Shown: positions 1 through 7,569, counted from the stretch's first letter. The stretch is DNA of 64,000 bases from Bacteroidales bacterium (GCA_017480785.1 JAFURZ010000007.1:124001-188000); one strand, 5' to 3'. Notes: a model not told the origin generated them from the sequence alone. Made by a program: numbers and translations.

Positions 1-1
1 G

Positions 2-664
2 CTGCGGGTCACCCTCCTGAAGCACGACGGCGACCGCGTGGCCAAGGGCGACGTGCTGATGACCGTCGAGGGGCACAGCGGCAGCATCCTCACCGCCGAG
101 CGCACGGCGCTCAACTTCATGCAGCGCCTCTCGGGCATCGCCACCGAGACCCACCGCATGGTGCAGATGCTGGACGGGCTGGAGACCCGGCTGCTCGACA
201 CCCGCAAGACGACCCCCAACATGCGGCTGCTGGAGAAGTATGCCGTGGCCTGCGGCGGCGGCACCAACCACCGCATAGGCCTCTACGACATGGTGATGCT
301 CAAGGACAACCACATCGACTTTGCCGGCGGCATCGAGGCTGCCATCGACCGCACGCACCAGTACCTGAAGGACAAGGGCAAGGCGCTGAAGATTGAAATC
401 GAGGTGCGCGACCTCGACGAGCTGCAGCGCGTGCTGGACCACGGCGGCGTGGACCGCATCATGCTCGACAACTTCGACCTCGCCACCCTCGGCGAGGCCG
501 TGCGCCGCATCAAGGCCTGGCCCGTGCGCTACGAGACCGAGGCCAGCGGCGGCATCACCGACCAGACCCTCCGCCCCTACGCCGAGACGGGGGTCGACTT
601 CATCTCCGTGGGCGCCCTGACCCACCACATCAAGAGCCTCGACATATCGCTCGTGAAGAAGTGA
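2..664 (+). CDS. nadC: nicotinate-nucleotide pyrophosphorylase, 5' end cut by window edge
   Basis: Quinolinate phosphoribosyltransferase makes nicotinic acid mononucleotide from quinolinate and PRPP in de novo NAD synthesis. The frame is open from base 2, so the gene starts before the window; the first in-frame ATG (38) is internal. Visible family signatures are RLLDTRKTTPNMRLLEK, GGGTNHRIGLYDMVMLKDNH and the late SGGI segment followed by DFISVGALTHHIKSLDISL, typical of the NadC C-terminal barrel. About 220 residues are present, so roughly the N-terminal 60-70 are missing. Its stop overlaps the next gene's GTG start (GTGA), which suggests translational coupling. Confidence 0.95.
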   Translation: MRVTLLKHDGDRVAKGDVLMTVEGHSGSILTAERTALNFMQRLSGIATETHRMVQMLDGLETRLLDTRKTTPNMRLLEKYAVACGGGTNHRIGLYDMVMLKDNHIDFAGGIEAAIDRTHQYLKDKGKALKIEIEVRDLDELQRVLDHGGVDRIMLDNFDLATLGEAVRRIKAWPVRYETEASGGITDQTLRPYAETGVDFISVGALTHHIKSLDISLVKK

Positions 665-1731
665 AGAATCTGAAGGCATACGTCCGGCTGGCCCTCGTGA
701 AGCTGAGAGGCTTCCGCCGCAAGGTGCTCTACTGGCGCCCGGTGCGGTCGACGCTCTACTTCCTGCAGCATTTCTCGCTGGCAGGCAGCCAGGGGGTGCC
801 CCTCTACGACGTGCTGCGCTTCTTCCTGCGAAGCATCTTCAACGGCGACATCAACCAGCGGGCCAAGGGGCTGGCCTACAGCTTTATGACCGCGCTGCCC
901 CCGTTGTTGATATTCTTCTTCACTCTGGTGGCTTATTTCCCCGTCGACGGCATACAGGACGAGTTGCTCGGCGAGCTGGGCACCATCGTCCCGGCCAAGG
1001 TGATGGGGCCGCTGTCGAACACCGTCAACGACGTGATGGGTCACCGCCACAGCACGCTGCTGTCGATTGGCTTTGTCTCGTCGGTCATCCTGGCGGCCAA
1101 TGGCCTGATGGGTGTCATCTCGAGCCTCAACTTCGCCAACCGCAGCGTGGAGAAGCGCCCCTACGTGCAACGCTACCTGCTGAGCATCATGCTGGTGTTC
1201 CTCATCTATGTGCTCCTGGTGCTGACGATAGCCCTGATGATGGGGCACAAGCTGCTCCTGCAGCTCATCTACGCCCAGGGGTGGCTCACCTTCAGCAAGG
1301 CCAACACGCTGATGTTCAACCTGGGGCGGTGGCTGCTGATTATCGCGGCCATCCTGACGGTGGTGTCGCTCATCTACTACTGGGCGCCGGTGAAGAAGCA
1401 GCGCGTGGGCTTCTTCTCGGCGGGGAGCGTGCTGGCCACGGCCATGTTCCTTGTGCTCAGCTGGGCGCTGGGCATCTACCTGGGCAACTTCAGCCGCTAC
1501 AACCTGCTCTACGGCTCCATCGGCACCCTGCTGATGGTGATGTTCTGGATTTACTTCAACTGCATCGTGCTGCTGGTGGGCTACGAGCTGAACATCAGCA
1601 TCTACAACGGCACTATCATCAAGAAAAACCACGACTCGCGACGCGAGTTCAAACAAAGAATACAAAACCTGCACAATGATAATACAGAAAGAACACGGGA
1701 AAGTGGTGACGGGGACCCCGTCACCGCGTGA
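661..1731 (+). CDS. YihY/BrkB family inner-membrane protein
   Basis: A 356-residue polytopic membrane protein of the YihY/virulence-factor-BrkB family, whose molecular function is unsettled. Roughly six hydrophobic segments are visible: around residues 78-98 (TALPPLLIFFFTLVAYF), 137-160, 172-195, 222-240, 252-275 and 285-315. The family-typical end YGSIGTLLMVMFWIYF is followed by the conserved GYELN. The start is GTG at 661, overlapping the nadC stop by 4 nt; no better downstream ATG keeps the conserved N-terminal part. The last 56 nt overlap the start of the methyltransferase gene in another frame. Confidence 0.85.
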   Translation: MKNLKAYVRLALVKLRGFRRKVLYWRPVRSTLYFLQHFSLAGSQGVPLYDVLRFFLRSIFNGDINQRAKGLAYSFMTALPPLLIFFFTLVAYFPVDGIQDELLGELGTIVPAKVMGPLSNTVNDVMGHRHSTLLSIGFVSSVILAANGLMGVISSLNFANRSVEKRPYVQRYLLSIMLVFLIYVLLVLTIALMMGHKLLLQLIYAQGWLTFSKANTLMFNLGRWLLIIAAILTVVSLIYYWAPVKKQRVGFFSAGSVLATAMFLVLSWALGIYLGNFSRYNLLYGSIGTLLMVMFWIYFNCIVLLVGYELNISIYNGTIIKKNHDSRREFKQRIQNLHNDNTERTRESGDGDPVTA

Positions 1732-2896
1732 GAAGTTCAAGATGGTGGCCAAGACGATGGTCAACCTCGAGGAGGTGCTGGCCGACGAGCTGACGGCTCT
1801 GGGGGCCGAGAACGTGACGCCGCTCACCCGCGCCGTCGAGTTCGAGGGCGACATGCGCCTGCTCTACCGCGTCAACTACTGCTGCCGCACGGCGCTGGCC
1901 GTCCTCAAGCCCTTCGCCGAATTCGAGGCCAACAACGACCAGGAGCTCTACGACCAGGTGTACAAGATACGGTGGGAGAAGATACTGGACTGCGACGGCA
2001 CCTTTATGATTGACTCCACCACCAGCGGCGAGGTGTTCACCCACTCCTACTATGCCGCCCTCAAGACCAAGGACGCCATCGTCGACCGCTTCCGCCGCAA
2101 CTTCGGCAAGCGCCCCTCCATCGACACCGAGCAACCCGACTACAAGTTCAACCTGCACATCCGCGACAACCACGTCACCCTGCTGATGAACTCCAGCGGC
2201 GACTCGCTCCACAAGCGCGGCTACCGCCAGGGGGTCGGCGTGGCACCCATCAACGAGGTGCTCGCCGCCGGCCTGCTCAAACTGGCCGGCTGGGATTGCA
2301 CCACCAACTTCTACGACCCCATGTGCGGCTCAGGCACCCTCCTCATCGAGGCCGCCATGATGGCCAACTGCATCCCCGCCCAGTACTACCGGGGCAACAA
2401 CTTCGGTTTCATGCGTTGGAAAGAGTTCAACCTGGGCGAGTGGAAGAGCGTCAAGGCCGAAGAGGACCGCAAGATAGGCAGCATCGACTTCGAGGGCGAG
2501 ATATGGGGCAACGACATCGACGAGCAAGTCATCCAGCAGTGCGAGAAGAATCTGGAGTACACCAAGCTGCACCACGACGTGATGCTCCACATCGGCGACT
2601 TCGCCGACCAGGAGCCGCCCGAGGGGCGCACCCTCATCGTCACCAACCCACCCTACGGCGAGCGCATCAAGGTGGAGGACCTCAACGCCATGTACGAGAA
2701 GCTGGGCGACACCTTCAAGCAGCGCTACGGTAAAGACTGCGAGGTGTGGCTCATCACCAGCGACTTCGAGGCCATGAAGCACATCGGCCTCCACCCCTCG
2801 AAGAAAATACCCGTGCAGAACGGCTCCCTCGACTGCCGCTTCCTCAAATTCGAGCTCTACGAAGGCTCGAAGAAAGCGAAGTACAACGGCGAATAA
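1676..2896 (+). CDS. rlmL: THUMP-domain class I SAM-dependent rRNA methyltransferase (RlmL-like)
   Basis: Predicted N2-guanine methyltransferase acting on 23S rRNA. The N-terminal half (to about residue 160) matches a ferredoxin-like plus THUMP RNA-binding module. The C-terminal half carries the Rossmann MTase motifs: DPMCGSGTLLIEAAMMA (SAM binding, about residues 220-236) and the catalytic NPPYGER near 325. At 406 residues it fits the shorter Bacteroidota form, which lacks the RlmK half found in E. coli. The ATG at 1676 overlaps the upstream gene by 56 nt; family proteins usually begin close to the EKFKMVAKT segment, so the true start could be an internal GTG (1703 or 1706). Its stop codon sits inside a partial copy of the repeat that follows. 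Confidence 0.85.
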   Translation: MIIQKEHGKVVTGTPSPREKFKMVAKTMVNLEEVLADELTALGAENVTPLTRAVEFEGDMRLLYRVNYCCRTALAVLKPFAEFEANNDQELYDQVYKIRWEKILDCDGTFMIDSTTSGEVFTHSYYAALKTKDAIVDRFRRNFGKRPSIDTEQPDYKFNLHIRDNHVTLLMNSSGDSLHKRGYRQGVGVAPINEVLAAGLLKLAGWDCTTNFYDPMCGSGTLLIEAAMMANCIPAQYYRGNNFGFMRWKEFNLGEWKSVKAEEDRKIGSIDFEGEIWGNDIDEQVIQQCEKNLEYTKLHHDVMLHIGDFADQEPPEGRTLIVTNPPYGERIKVEDLNAMYEKLGDTFKQRYGKDCEVWLITSDFEAMKHIGLHPSKKIPVQNGSLDCRFLKFELYEGSKKAKYNGE

Positions 2897-2903
2897 CCTG
2901 TAA

Positions 2904-3042
2904 TAACGGCGAATTACTCGAATTAAACGAATTGCTTGCGCAAAACAAATAAGAGCCAATAACTCGAATTGCTGCGCCAGCTTCGAGTAATTCGCCTTAA
3001 ATTGACCTGCGTAGCTTCGTAAAATTAGAATAATTCGCCGTT
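2904..3042. repeat. nested palindromic intergenic repeat, copy 1
   Basis: A 139-bp element whose outer ends are inverted: TAACGGCGAATTACTCGAAT on the left and a degenerate GAATAATTCGCCGTTA on the right. An inner inverted pair (AACTCGAATT / TTCGAGTAATTCGCC) and a shared GCGTAGCTTCG are also present. A related element of nearly the same length lies at 4524-4663. It fills the gap between the rlmL and queG-like genes. It looks like a REP/MITE-type repeat; no coding is visible. Confidence 0.7.
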
Positions 3043-3052
3043 ACTAAAAACA

Positions 3053-3817
3053 ATGCTTAGCCTCGACGACATAAAGCAGGCCGCCCTGGCCGTGGGATTC
3101 GACGACTGCAGCGTGGCCCGCGCCGACGCCCTCACCGACGACGAGTACCCCCTGCGCGAGTGGCTCCGCCAAGGCTGGCACGGCGACCTCGGCTACATGG
3201 AACGCAACGTGGAGATGCGGCTCGACCCCCGCCTCCTCGTCCCCGGCGCCAAGAGTGTCATCTGCTGCGTCAGCGCCTACGGGCCGCCCGACCCGCAGCG
3301 GACCGACGGCGTGGCCGCCTACGCCCAGCACCGCGAGTACCACTCCGTGGTCAAGGCCATGCTCTTCGCCCTCCGCGAACGGCTGGGCATCGACGGCAAG
3401 GTGTGTTGCGACACCGTCCCCATCAGCGACAAGCATTGGGCCGCCCGCGCGGGCCTCGGCTGGATAGGTCGCCACACGCTCCTCATCACCCCCCGCTGGG
3501 GCACGTGGGTCAACCTGGGCGAGATAGTCACCACCGAGGAAGTGGAGAGTGAAGAACGGAGAATGGAGAACGGAGAACGGAGGACGGAGGTCGGTGACCG
3601 CTGCACCCGCTGCCACCGCTGCGTCGACGCCTGTCCCAACCATGCCCTCGCCCCCGACGGGCCTCCCATGCTCGACGTGCGCCGCTGCACGGCCTACTAC
3701 ACCACCCACCAACAGCGCCCCCTGCCACCCGACGTCGACACCCGCGGCTACACCCAGGGCTGCGACCTCTGCCAGCTCGCCTGCCCGTTCAACGGAATTG
3801 TAAAAATCCACCATTGA
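3053..3817 (+). CDS. queG: QueG-like epoxyqueuosine reductase, shortened and with a repeat insertion
   Basis: QueG reduces epoxyqueuosine to queuosine in tRNA wobble positions using cobalamin and two [4Fe-4S] clusters. This 254-residue protein has the N-terminal DUF1730 part, the active-site segment CCDTVPISDKHWAARAGLGW, and both cluster motifs: CTRCHRCVDACP (about 184-195) and CDLCQLACPF (about 240-249). Two oddities stand out. Residues about 164-181 (EEVESEERRMENGERRTEV) are encoded by a purine-rich repeat and have no QueG counterpart. The protein also stops just after the second cluster motif, without the 60 or more C-terminal residues usual in the family, and the common CPWN is CPFN. It may be a decaying or divergent QueG. 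Confidence 0.75.
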   Translation: MLSLDDIKQAALAVGFDDCSVARADALTDDEYPLREWLRQGWHGDLGYMERNVEMRLDPRLLVPGAKSVICCVSAYGPPDPQRTDGVAAYAQHREYHSVVKAMLFALRERLGIDGKVCCDTVPISDKHWAARAGLGWIGRHTLLITPRWGTWVNLGEIVTTEEVESEERRMENGERRTEVGDRCTRCHRCVDACPNHALAPDGPPMLDVRRCTAYYTTHQQRPLPPDVDTRGYTQGCDLCQLACPFNGIVKIHH

Positions 3818-3835
3818 TTTACAATGATTTAACCC

Positions 3836-3893
3836 TTGTTCTTTTACTTTTCTAAAAGAACAGTAAAAGAACGGCAGGAAAACAGCAAACGAA
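3836..3893. terminator. 3'-end inverted repeat of the GTTCTTTTAC family, copy 1
   Basis: Downstream of the queG-like stop, GTTCTTTTACT is followed by AGTAAAAGAAC, able to form a hairpin, then GGCAGGAAAACAGC. Closely related sequence recurs after dacB (about 11729-11785) and after rfbB (about 34119-34176). In all three cases it lies just beyond a plus-strand gene, so a transcript-end role is inferred. Confidence 0.5.
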
Positions 3894-3932
3894 CACCCAC
3901 CAGAAAAGAGGGGGGGCTGAGTGAAAAAATAT

Positions 3933-3963
3933 TTTGCCAGTTTCAGAAATAGTTGTATCTTTG
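3933..3963 (+). promoter_or_regulatory. Bacteroidota promoter for rpmE (L31)
   Basis: TTTG at 3933-3936, 19 nt spacer, TATCTTTG at 3956-3963. This matches the Bacteroidota -33/-7 consensus and lies about 73 nt before the L31 start. Confidence 0.8.
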
Positions 3964-4036
3964 CAGCACGAAAATAATCAACGGAATATAAACAATCGTC
4001 TAACAATAAACGGGTTAGACGGCAAAAACACAGAAA

Positions 4037-4300
4037 ATGAAAAAAGGAATCCATCCCGAAAACTACCGCCTCGTGGTGTTCAAAGACATGTCGAACGACA
4101 ATATGATCCTCACCAAGAGCTGTGCCAACACCAAAGAGACCGTCATCTATACCGATGGCAAGGAGTACCCCGTGGTGAAACTCGAAATCTCGAACACCTC
4201 GCACCCCTTCTTCACCGGCAAGCTGAAACTGGTTGACACCGCCGGTCGCGTCGACAAGTTCATGTCGAAGTACAAGAAGTACGCCAAGAAGGCCGAGTAA
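4037..4300 (+). CDS. rpmE: 50S ribosomal protein L31, type B
   Basis: An 87-residue ribosomal protein L31. It is the type B (zinc-free) form: it starts MKKGIHPENYRLVVFKDMSN, lacks the CxxC pair of zinc-binding L31, and contains the SNTSHPFFTGK motif and the basic tail. It is a monocistronic gene with its own promoter upstream, and a palindrome plus a strong hairpin terminator downstream. The final 18 nt of the gene, including the stop, are repeated a short way downstream (about 4329-4346). Confidence 0.95.
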   Translation: MKKGIHPENYRLVVFKDMSNDNMILTKSCANTKETVIYTDGKEYPVVKLEISNTSHPFFTGKLKLVDTAGRVDKFMSKYKKYAKKAE

Positions 4301-4328
4301 ATCGGGCTGCTTGAAGTACCCGGAGGGC

Positions 4329-4417
4329 CAAGAAGGCCGAGTAAGGTTTACCTCCCGCCTGCGGCGTAATCCATAAATCCAGTGCAATGGATTTCCGGAT
4401 TACCGCGAAGCGGGGAG
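4329..4417. repeat. duplicated rpmE tail and a long imperfect hairpin
   Basis: GCCAAGAAGGCCGAGTAA, identical to the last codons and stop of rpmE, recurs at about 4328-4345. Directly after it, about 4352-4416 forms an imperfect hairpin. CTCCCGCCTGCGGCGTAATCC pairs with GGATTACCGCGAAGCGGGGAG (a few mismatches), and the inner arms AAATCCA and TGGATTT also pair. Confidence 0.6.
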
Positions 4418-4465
4418 AAAGAAAAAGAGAAAAAAAGGTAATTTGTTTTAGATTTTTAGATCTAG

Positions 4466-4500
4466 AAACCCCGCCCAATCGGGCGGGGTTTTCTACTTTT
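4466..4500 (+). terminator. intrinsic terminator after rpmE
   Basis: A perfect 11-bp stem, AAACCCCGCCC (4466-4476), loop AATC, GGGCGGGGTTT (4481-4491), followed by TTCTACTTTTT. This is a classical rho-independent structure. Confidence 0.85.
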
Positions 4501-4523
4501 TGTCACGGCATGAACGCTGTTTT

Positions 4524-4663
4524 TAACGGCGAATTAGTCGAATTTTCCGAAGTTACGCAAGCATAATAACAAGCGAATTACTCGAATTGTATCGGTGTGT
4601 ACATTCGAGTAATTCGCCTAAAATGATTTGCGTAGCTTCGAGAATTTCGAGTAATTCGCCGTT
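4524..4663. repeat. nested palindromic intergenic repeat, copy 2
   Basis: A 140-bp element sharing with 2904-3042 the left end TAACGGCGAATTA, an inner GAATTACTCGAATT ... TTCGAGTAATTCGCC pair, GCGTAGCTTCG, and the right end GAGTAATTCGCCGTT. It abuts the stop codon of the minus-strand peroxidase gene (4665). Confidence 0.7.
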
Positions 4664-4664
4664 C

Positions 4665-5306
4665 TTACAATAGTGCTGACACTGCTTCGGCCACGGCGGC
4701 CATCGGGTCGGTGGGCTCGAAGCGGCGGACGACGTTGCCCTGGCGGTCGACAAGGAACTTGGTGAAGTTCCACTTGATGTCGGGGTTCTGGTCGTAGAGG
4801 CTGTCTTGAGCGCGGAACATGCGGTCGAGGTAGGCACCGCGCGGGTCGGTGGTGTCGAAGCCGCCGAAGGGGGCCTGCGCCTTGAGCCAGGAGAAGATGG
4901 CGGCGGCGCTGTCGCCGTTCACGTCGATTTTGTTCATCTGTGGGAAGGCCACGTCGTAGGTGCCGGTGCAGAAGGCGTGGATTTCCTCATTGCTGCCGGG
5001 GGCCTGGGCGCCGAACTGGTTGCAGGGGAAGTCGAGGATTTCCAGGCCACGGACGTGGTAGCGGTCGTAGAGGGCCTGCAGTTCCTCATACTGCGGGGTG
5101 AAGCCGCACTCGGTGGCGGTGTTGACCACCAGCAGCACCTTGCCGTGGTAGTCGGCGAGGTTGACGGGATTGAGACTGCCGTCGAGGACGGTGAACTGGT
5201 AGATGTTGTCGGTGTCCTGCTCCACGGGAGCCTCGGTCTTCTGCTTGCAGGCGCCGAAGAGCATCAATGCCGCGGCGGCCAGCATAAGGATTTTAAAATG
5301 TTTCAT
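4665..5306 (-). CDS. glutathione peroxidase family lipoprotein, paralogue 1
   Basis: A thioredoxin-fold peroxidase of the GPx family, predicted to reduce peroxides in the periplasm, probably with thioredoxin-like donors. The 213 residues open with a lipoprotein signal (MKHFKILMLAAAALMLFGACK), so Cys20 is likely acylated. The peroxidatic Cys lies in VVNTATECGFTPQYEEL, followed by LDFPCNQFGAQAPG and the WNFTKFLVDRQGNVVRRF signature. It is encoded with cysteine, not selenocysteine. An extra segment (GGFDTTDPRGAYLDRM) distinguishes it from the paralogue 34 nt upstream, with which it probably forms one transcript. Confidence 0.9.
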   Translation of the reverse strand: MKHFKILMLAAAALMLFGACKQKTEAPVEQDTDNIYQFTVLDGSLNPVNLADYHGKVLLVVNTATECGFTPQYEELQALYDRYHVRGLEILDFPCNQFGAQAPGSNEEIHAFCTGTYDVAFPQMNKIDVNGDSAAAIFSWLKAQAPFGGFDTTDPRGAYLDRMFRAQDSLYDQNPDIKWNFTKFLVDRQGNVVRRFEPTDPMAAVAEAVSALL

Positions 5307-5340
5307 CTGTATTTATGTATTGATAAATTTTTCTTTTGCA

Positions 5341-5916
5341 TCAAAGCTGGTTGCGGATGGCGTTTTCCATGGCCGTCATGTTGGAATTGGGCTCGAAGCG
5401 GCTCACCACGTTGCCCTCGCGGTCGATGAGGAACTTGGTGAAGTTCCACTGTATGTCGCCGGGCTTCTTTTCCTTGAGCCACACGTAGAGGGGCGAGGCG
5501 TTGGCGCCGTTGACATTGAGTTTGGCAAACTGGGGGAAGGTGATATGGTAGTTGTCGGTGCAGTAGTCGTGAATCTGGTCGTAGGAGCCCGGAGCCTGTC
5601 CGTTGAACTGGTTGCAGGGAAAGTCGAGGATGGTGAAGCCTTGGTCGCGATAGGTCTCATAGATGCGCTCAAGGTCATCATACTGAGGTGTGTAGCCGCA
5701 CTGGGTGGCGGTGTTGACCACCAGCAGCACCTGTCCCTCGTACAACGAAAGCGACACGCTGTCGCCCTGCCCGTCGAGCACTTTGAACTGGTAGATGTTG
5801 TCGGCTGGCTCTTCCACGGTGGGTGTGGTGTCGTTTAGAGGGGTGTCGTCCGGCTTGCCACAAGAGAAGAACAATAGCGCCATGGCAGCTGCCATAAGGG
5901 TTTTGCAATGTTTCAT
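5341..5916 (-). CDS. glutathione peroxidase family lipoprotein, paralogue 2
   Basis: The first gene of a tandem peroxidase pair, 191 residues from the ATG at 5916. That start gives a lipoprotein signal (MKHCKTLMAAAMALLFFSCGK); the longer open frame upstream overlaps the promoter and is not used. Active-site motifs: TATQCGYTPQYDDL (peroxidatic Cys), FPCNQFNGQAPG and WNFTKFLIDREGN. It resembles the downstream gene closely along its length, so the pair probably arose by tandem duplication. It is the shorter version, close to bacterial BtuE/GPx length plus signal peptide. Confidence 0.9.
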   Translation of the reverse strand: MKHCKTLMAAAMALLFFSCGKPDDTPLNDTTPTVEEPADNIYQFKVLDGQGDSVSLSLYEGQVLLVVNTATQCGYTPQYDDLERIYETYRDQGFTILDFPCNQFNGQAPGSYDQIHDYCTDNYHITFPQFAKLNVNGANASPLYVWLKEKKPGDIQWNFTKFLIDREGNVVSRFEPNSNMTAMENAIRNQL

Positions 5917-5945
5917 ATCGTACAATATTAATGTTGTTTCGGCGG

Positions 5946-5953
5946 CAAAAATA
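5946..5953 (-). promoter_or_regulatory. -7 box for the peroxidase pair
   Basis: CAAAAATA on the plus strand reads TATTTTTG on the minus strand, a match to TAnnTTTG, about 30 nt before the start at 5916. It is back-to-back with the divergent promoter at 5986-5993. Confidence 0.55.
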
Positions 5954-5985
5954 CACATATTTTCCAATATGTCAGAAAAAAATCG

Positions 5986-5993
5986 TATCTTTG
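5986..5993 (+). promoter_or_regulatory. -7 box (TATCTTTG) for the C1B peptidase
   Basis: TATCTTTGCA lies about 33 nt before the ATG at 6027. A matching -33 TTTG is not obvious. Confidence 0.65.
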
Positions 5994-6026
5994 CACCGCG
6001 AAAGACGCAAAAAATTACAACACGAT

Positions 6027-7451
6027 ATGAAGACAAGATACATAGCATTAGCCCTCGGCGCCCTGCTGGTATGCGGCGGCGCCATGGCTCAGAAGAGACA
6101 GCCTGCACAGCAGGATAACGGCGGCATCAGCACCGAGATGCTGCAACAGATGAAGGGCTCGTTTGGCGGCTCGGCCTCGGACAAGGCGTTGCGTAACATC
6201 CTCGTCACCCAAAGCCCCACCAAACTGGCCATGAACTACGAGAACGCCACCAAGTTCGACTCTCACTTCTCACACCGCGTGGTCAGCAAGGCCGTCACCG
6301 ACCAGAAGAGCAGCGGCCGCTGCTGGATGTTCACCGGCATGAACGTGCTCCGCAACCAGGCTATCCGCAAGCACAACCTGCCCGCCGACTTCCAGTTCTC
6401 GCAGGCCTACCTCTTCTTCTACGACCAGCTGGAAAAAAGCAACCTCTTCCTGCAGGCTGTGATAGACACCTACAAGAAGCCCATGAACGACCAAGAGGTA
6501 GAATGGCTCTTCAAGAACCCCATCGGCGACGGTGGCCAGTTCACCGGCGTGGCCAACCTCATCGACAAATATGGTCTTGTGCCGGCCGACGTGATGCCTG
6601 AGACCTACAACACCAACAACACCTCGGCCATCAGCAACCTCATCGCCCTCAAGCTGCGCGAGGACGGTCTGCAACTGCGCGAGATGGCCGCCCAGAAGGG
6701 CATGACCCCGCAGAAACTCCAGGCCAAGAAGACCGAGATGCTCGGCACCATCTACCGCATGCTGGCCCTCACCATGGGTGAGCCTCCCGCGCAGTTCACC
6801 TGGCAGCAGAAGGACACCAAGGGCGAGATTGTGGAGACCGCCACCTACACCCCCAAGGAGTTCTACGAGAAATTCGCCAAGACCGACTTCTCGAAGTACT
6901 ACATGGTGATGAACGACCCCACGCGCGAGTACTACAAAGTGTACGAAATCCAGTACGACCGCCACGTCTACGACGGCCAGAACTGGCGCTACCTGAACCT
7001 GCCCATGGAGGACATCGCCCCGATGTGTATCGCCTCCATCAAGGACAGCACGATGATGTACTTCAGCTGCGACGTGGGCAAGTTTCTCAACCGCGACAAC
7101 GGTCTGATGGATATGAACAACTATGACTACGAGAGCCTGATGGGCACCACCTTCGGCATGAATAAGAAACAGCGTGTGAGCACCTTCGCCAGCGGTTCGA
7201 GCCATGCCATGACCCTCTGCGCCGTCGACCTCGACAAGGACGGCAAGCCACTGAAATGGATGGTCGAGAACAGCTGGGGTCCCAACTACGGCTGGCAGGG
7301 CAACCTGATTATGACCAACGACTGGTTCAACGAGTACATGTTCCGCGTGGTTCTGGAGGAGAAATACATCCCCGCCAACATCCGCGCCATGATGGACCAG
7401 AAACCCGTCATGCTCCCCGCCTGGGACCCCATGTTCGCCCCGGAGGAGTAA
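6027..7451 (+). CDS. exported C1B (bleomycin hydrolase/PepC-type) cysteine aminopeptidase
   Basis: A papain-fold aminopeptidase of family C1B, 474 residues from the ATG at 6027. This start gives a clean signal peptide (MKTRYIALALGALLVCGGAMAQ), so the enzyme is likely periplasmic; classical PepC/bleomycin hydrolase is cytosolic. The catalytic triad motifs are all present: Cys in SSGRCWMFTGMNVLR (about residue 95), His in SSHAMTLCAVDL (about 392) and Asn in VENSWGPNYGW (about 415). The insert typical of C1B enzymes between Cys and His is kept. A divergent promoter separates it from the peroxidase genes, and a strong terminator follows. Confidence 0.9.
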   Translation: MKTRYIALALGALLVCGGAMAQKRQPAQQDNGGISTEMLQQMKGSFGGSASDKALRNILVTQSPTKLAMNYENATKFDSHFSHRVVSKAVTDQKSSGRCWMFTGMNVLRNQAIRKHNLPADFQFSQAYLFFYDQLEKSNLFLQAVIDTYKKPMNDQEVEWLFKNPIGDGGQFTGVANLIDKYGLVPADVMPETYNTNNTSAISNLIALKLREDGLQLREMAAQKGMTPQKLQAKKTEMLGTIYRMLALTMGEPPAQFTWQQKDTKGEIVETATYTPKEFYEKFAKTDFSKYYMVMNDPTREYYKVYEIQYDRHVYDGQNWRYLNLPMEDIAPMCIASIKDSTMMYFSCDVGKFLNRDNGLMDMNNYDYESLMGTTFGMNKKQRVSTFASGSSHAMTLCAVDLDKDGKPLKWMVENSWGPNYGWQGNLIMTNDWFNEYMFRVVLEEKYIPANIRAMMDQKPVMLPAWDPMFAPEE

Positions 7452-7471
7452 TCCCACAAAGACAAAGTTCC

Positions 7472-7507
7472 AATCCGGGAGGGGATTCAAATTCCCCTCC
7501 CGGATTT
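7472..7507 (+). terminator. intrinsic terminator after the C1B peptidase
   Basis: A 14-bp stem, AATCCGGGAGGGGA (7472-7485) pairing with TCCCCTCCCGGATT, loop of about 7 nt, then TTTT. Confidence 0.85.
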
Positions 7508-7569
7508 TTACAACAGACGGGTGTTGATATTATTGATAAATAAGTTAGGCGCATATGCGAATAATTATG

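Noticed and set aside
577-1854. 425-codon minus-strand frame over the YihY and methyltransferase genes
   Set aside because: Rich in His/Gln/Asp/Val from antisense codons; both plus-strand genes have clear family motifs.
3044-4387. 447-codon minus-strand frame across the queG-like and rpmE genes
   Set aside because: It crosses a promoter, a repeat and a ribosomal protein gene; no protein motif.
5917-6108. N-terminal extension of peroxidase paralogue 2 to 6108
   Set aside because: It would cross two promoters and the next gene's signal peptide. The ATG at 5916 gives a proper lipoprotein signal.
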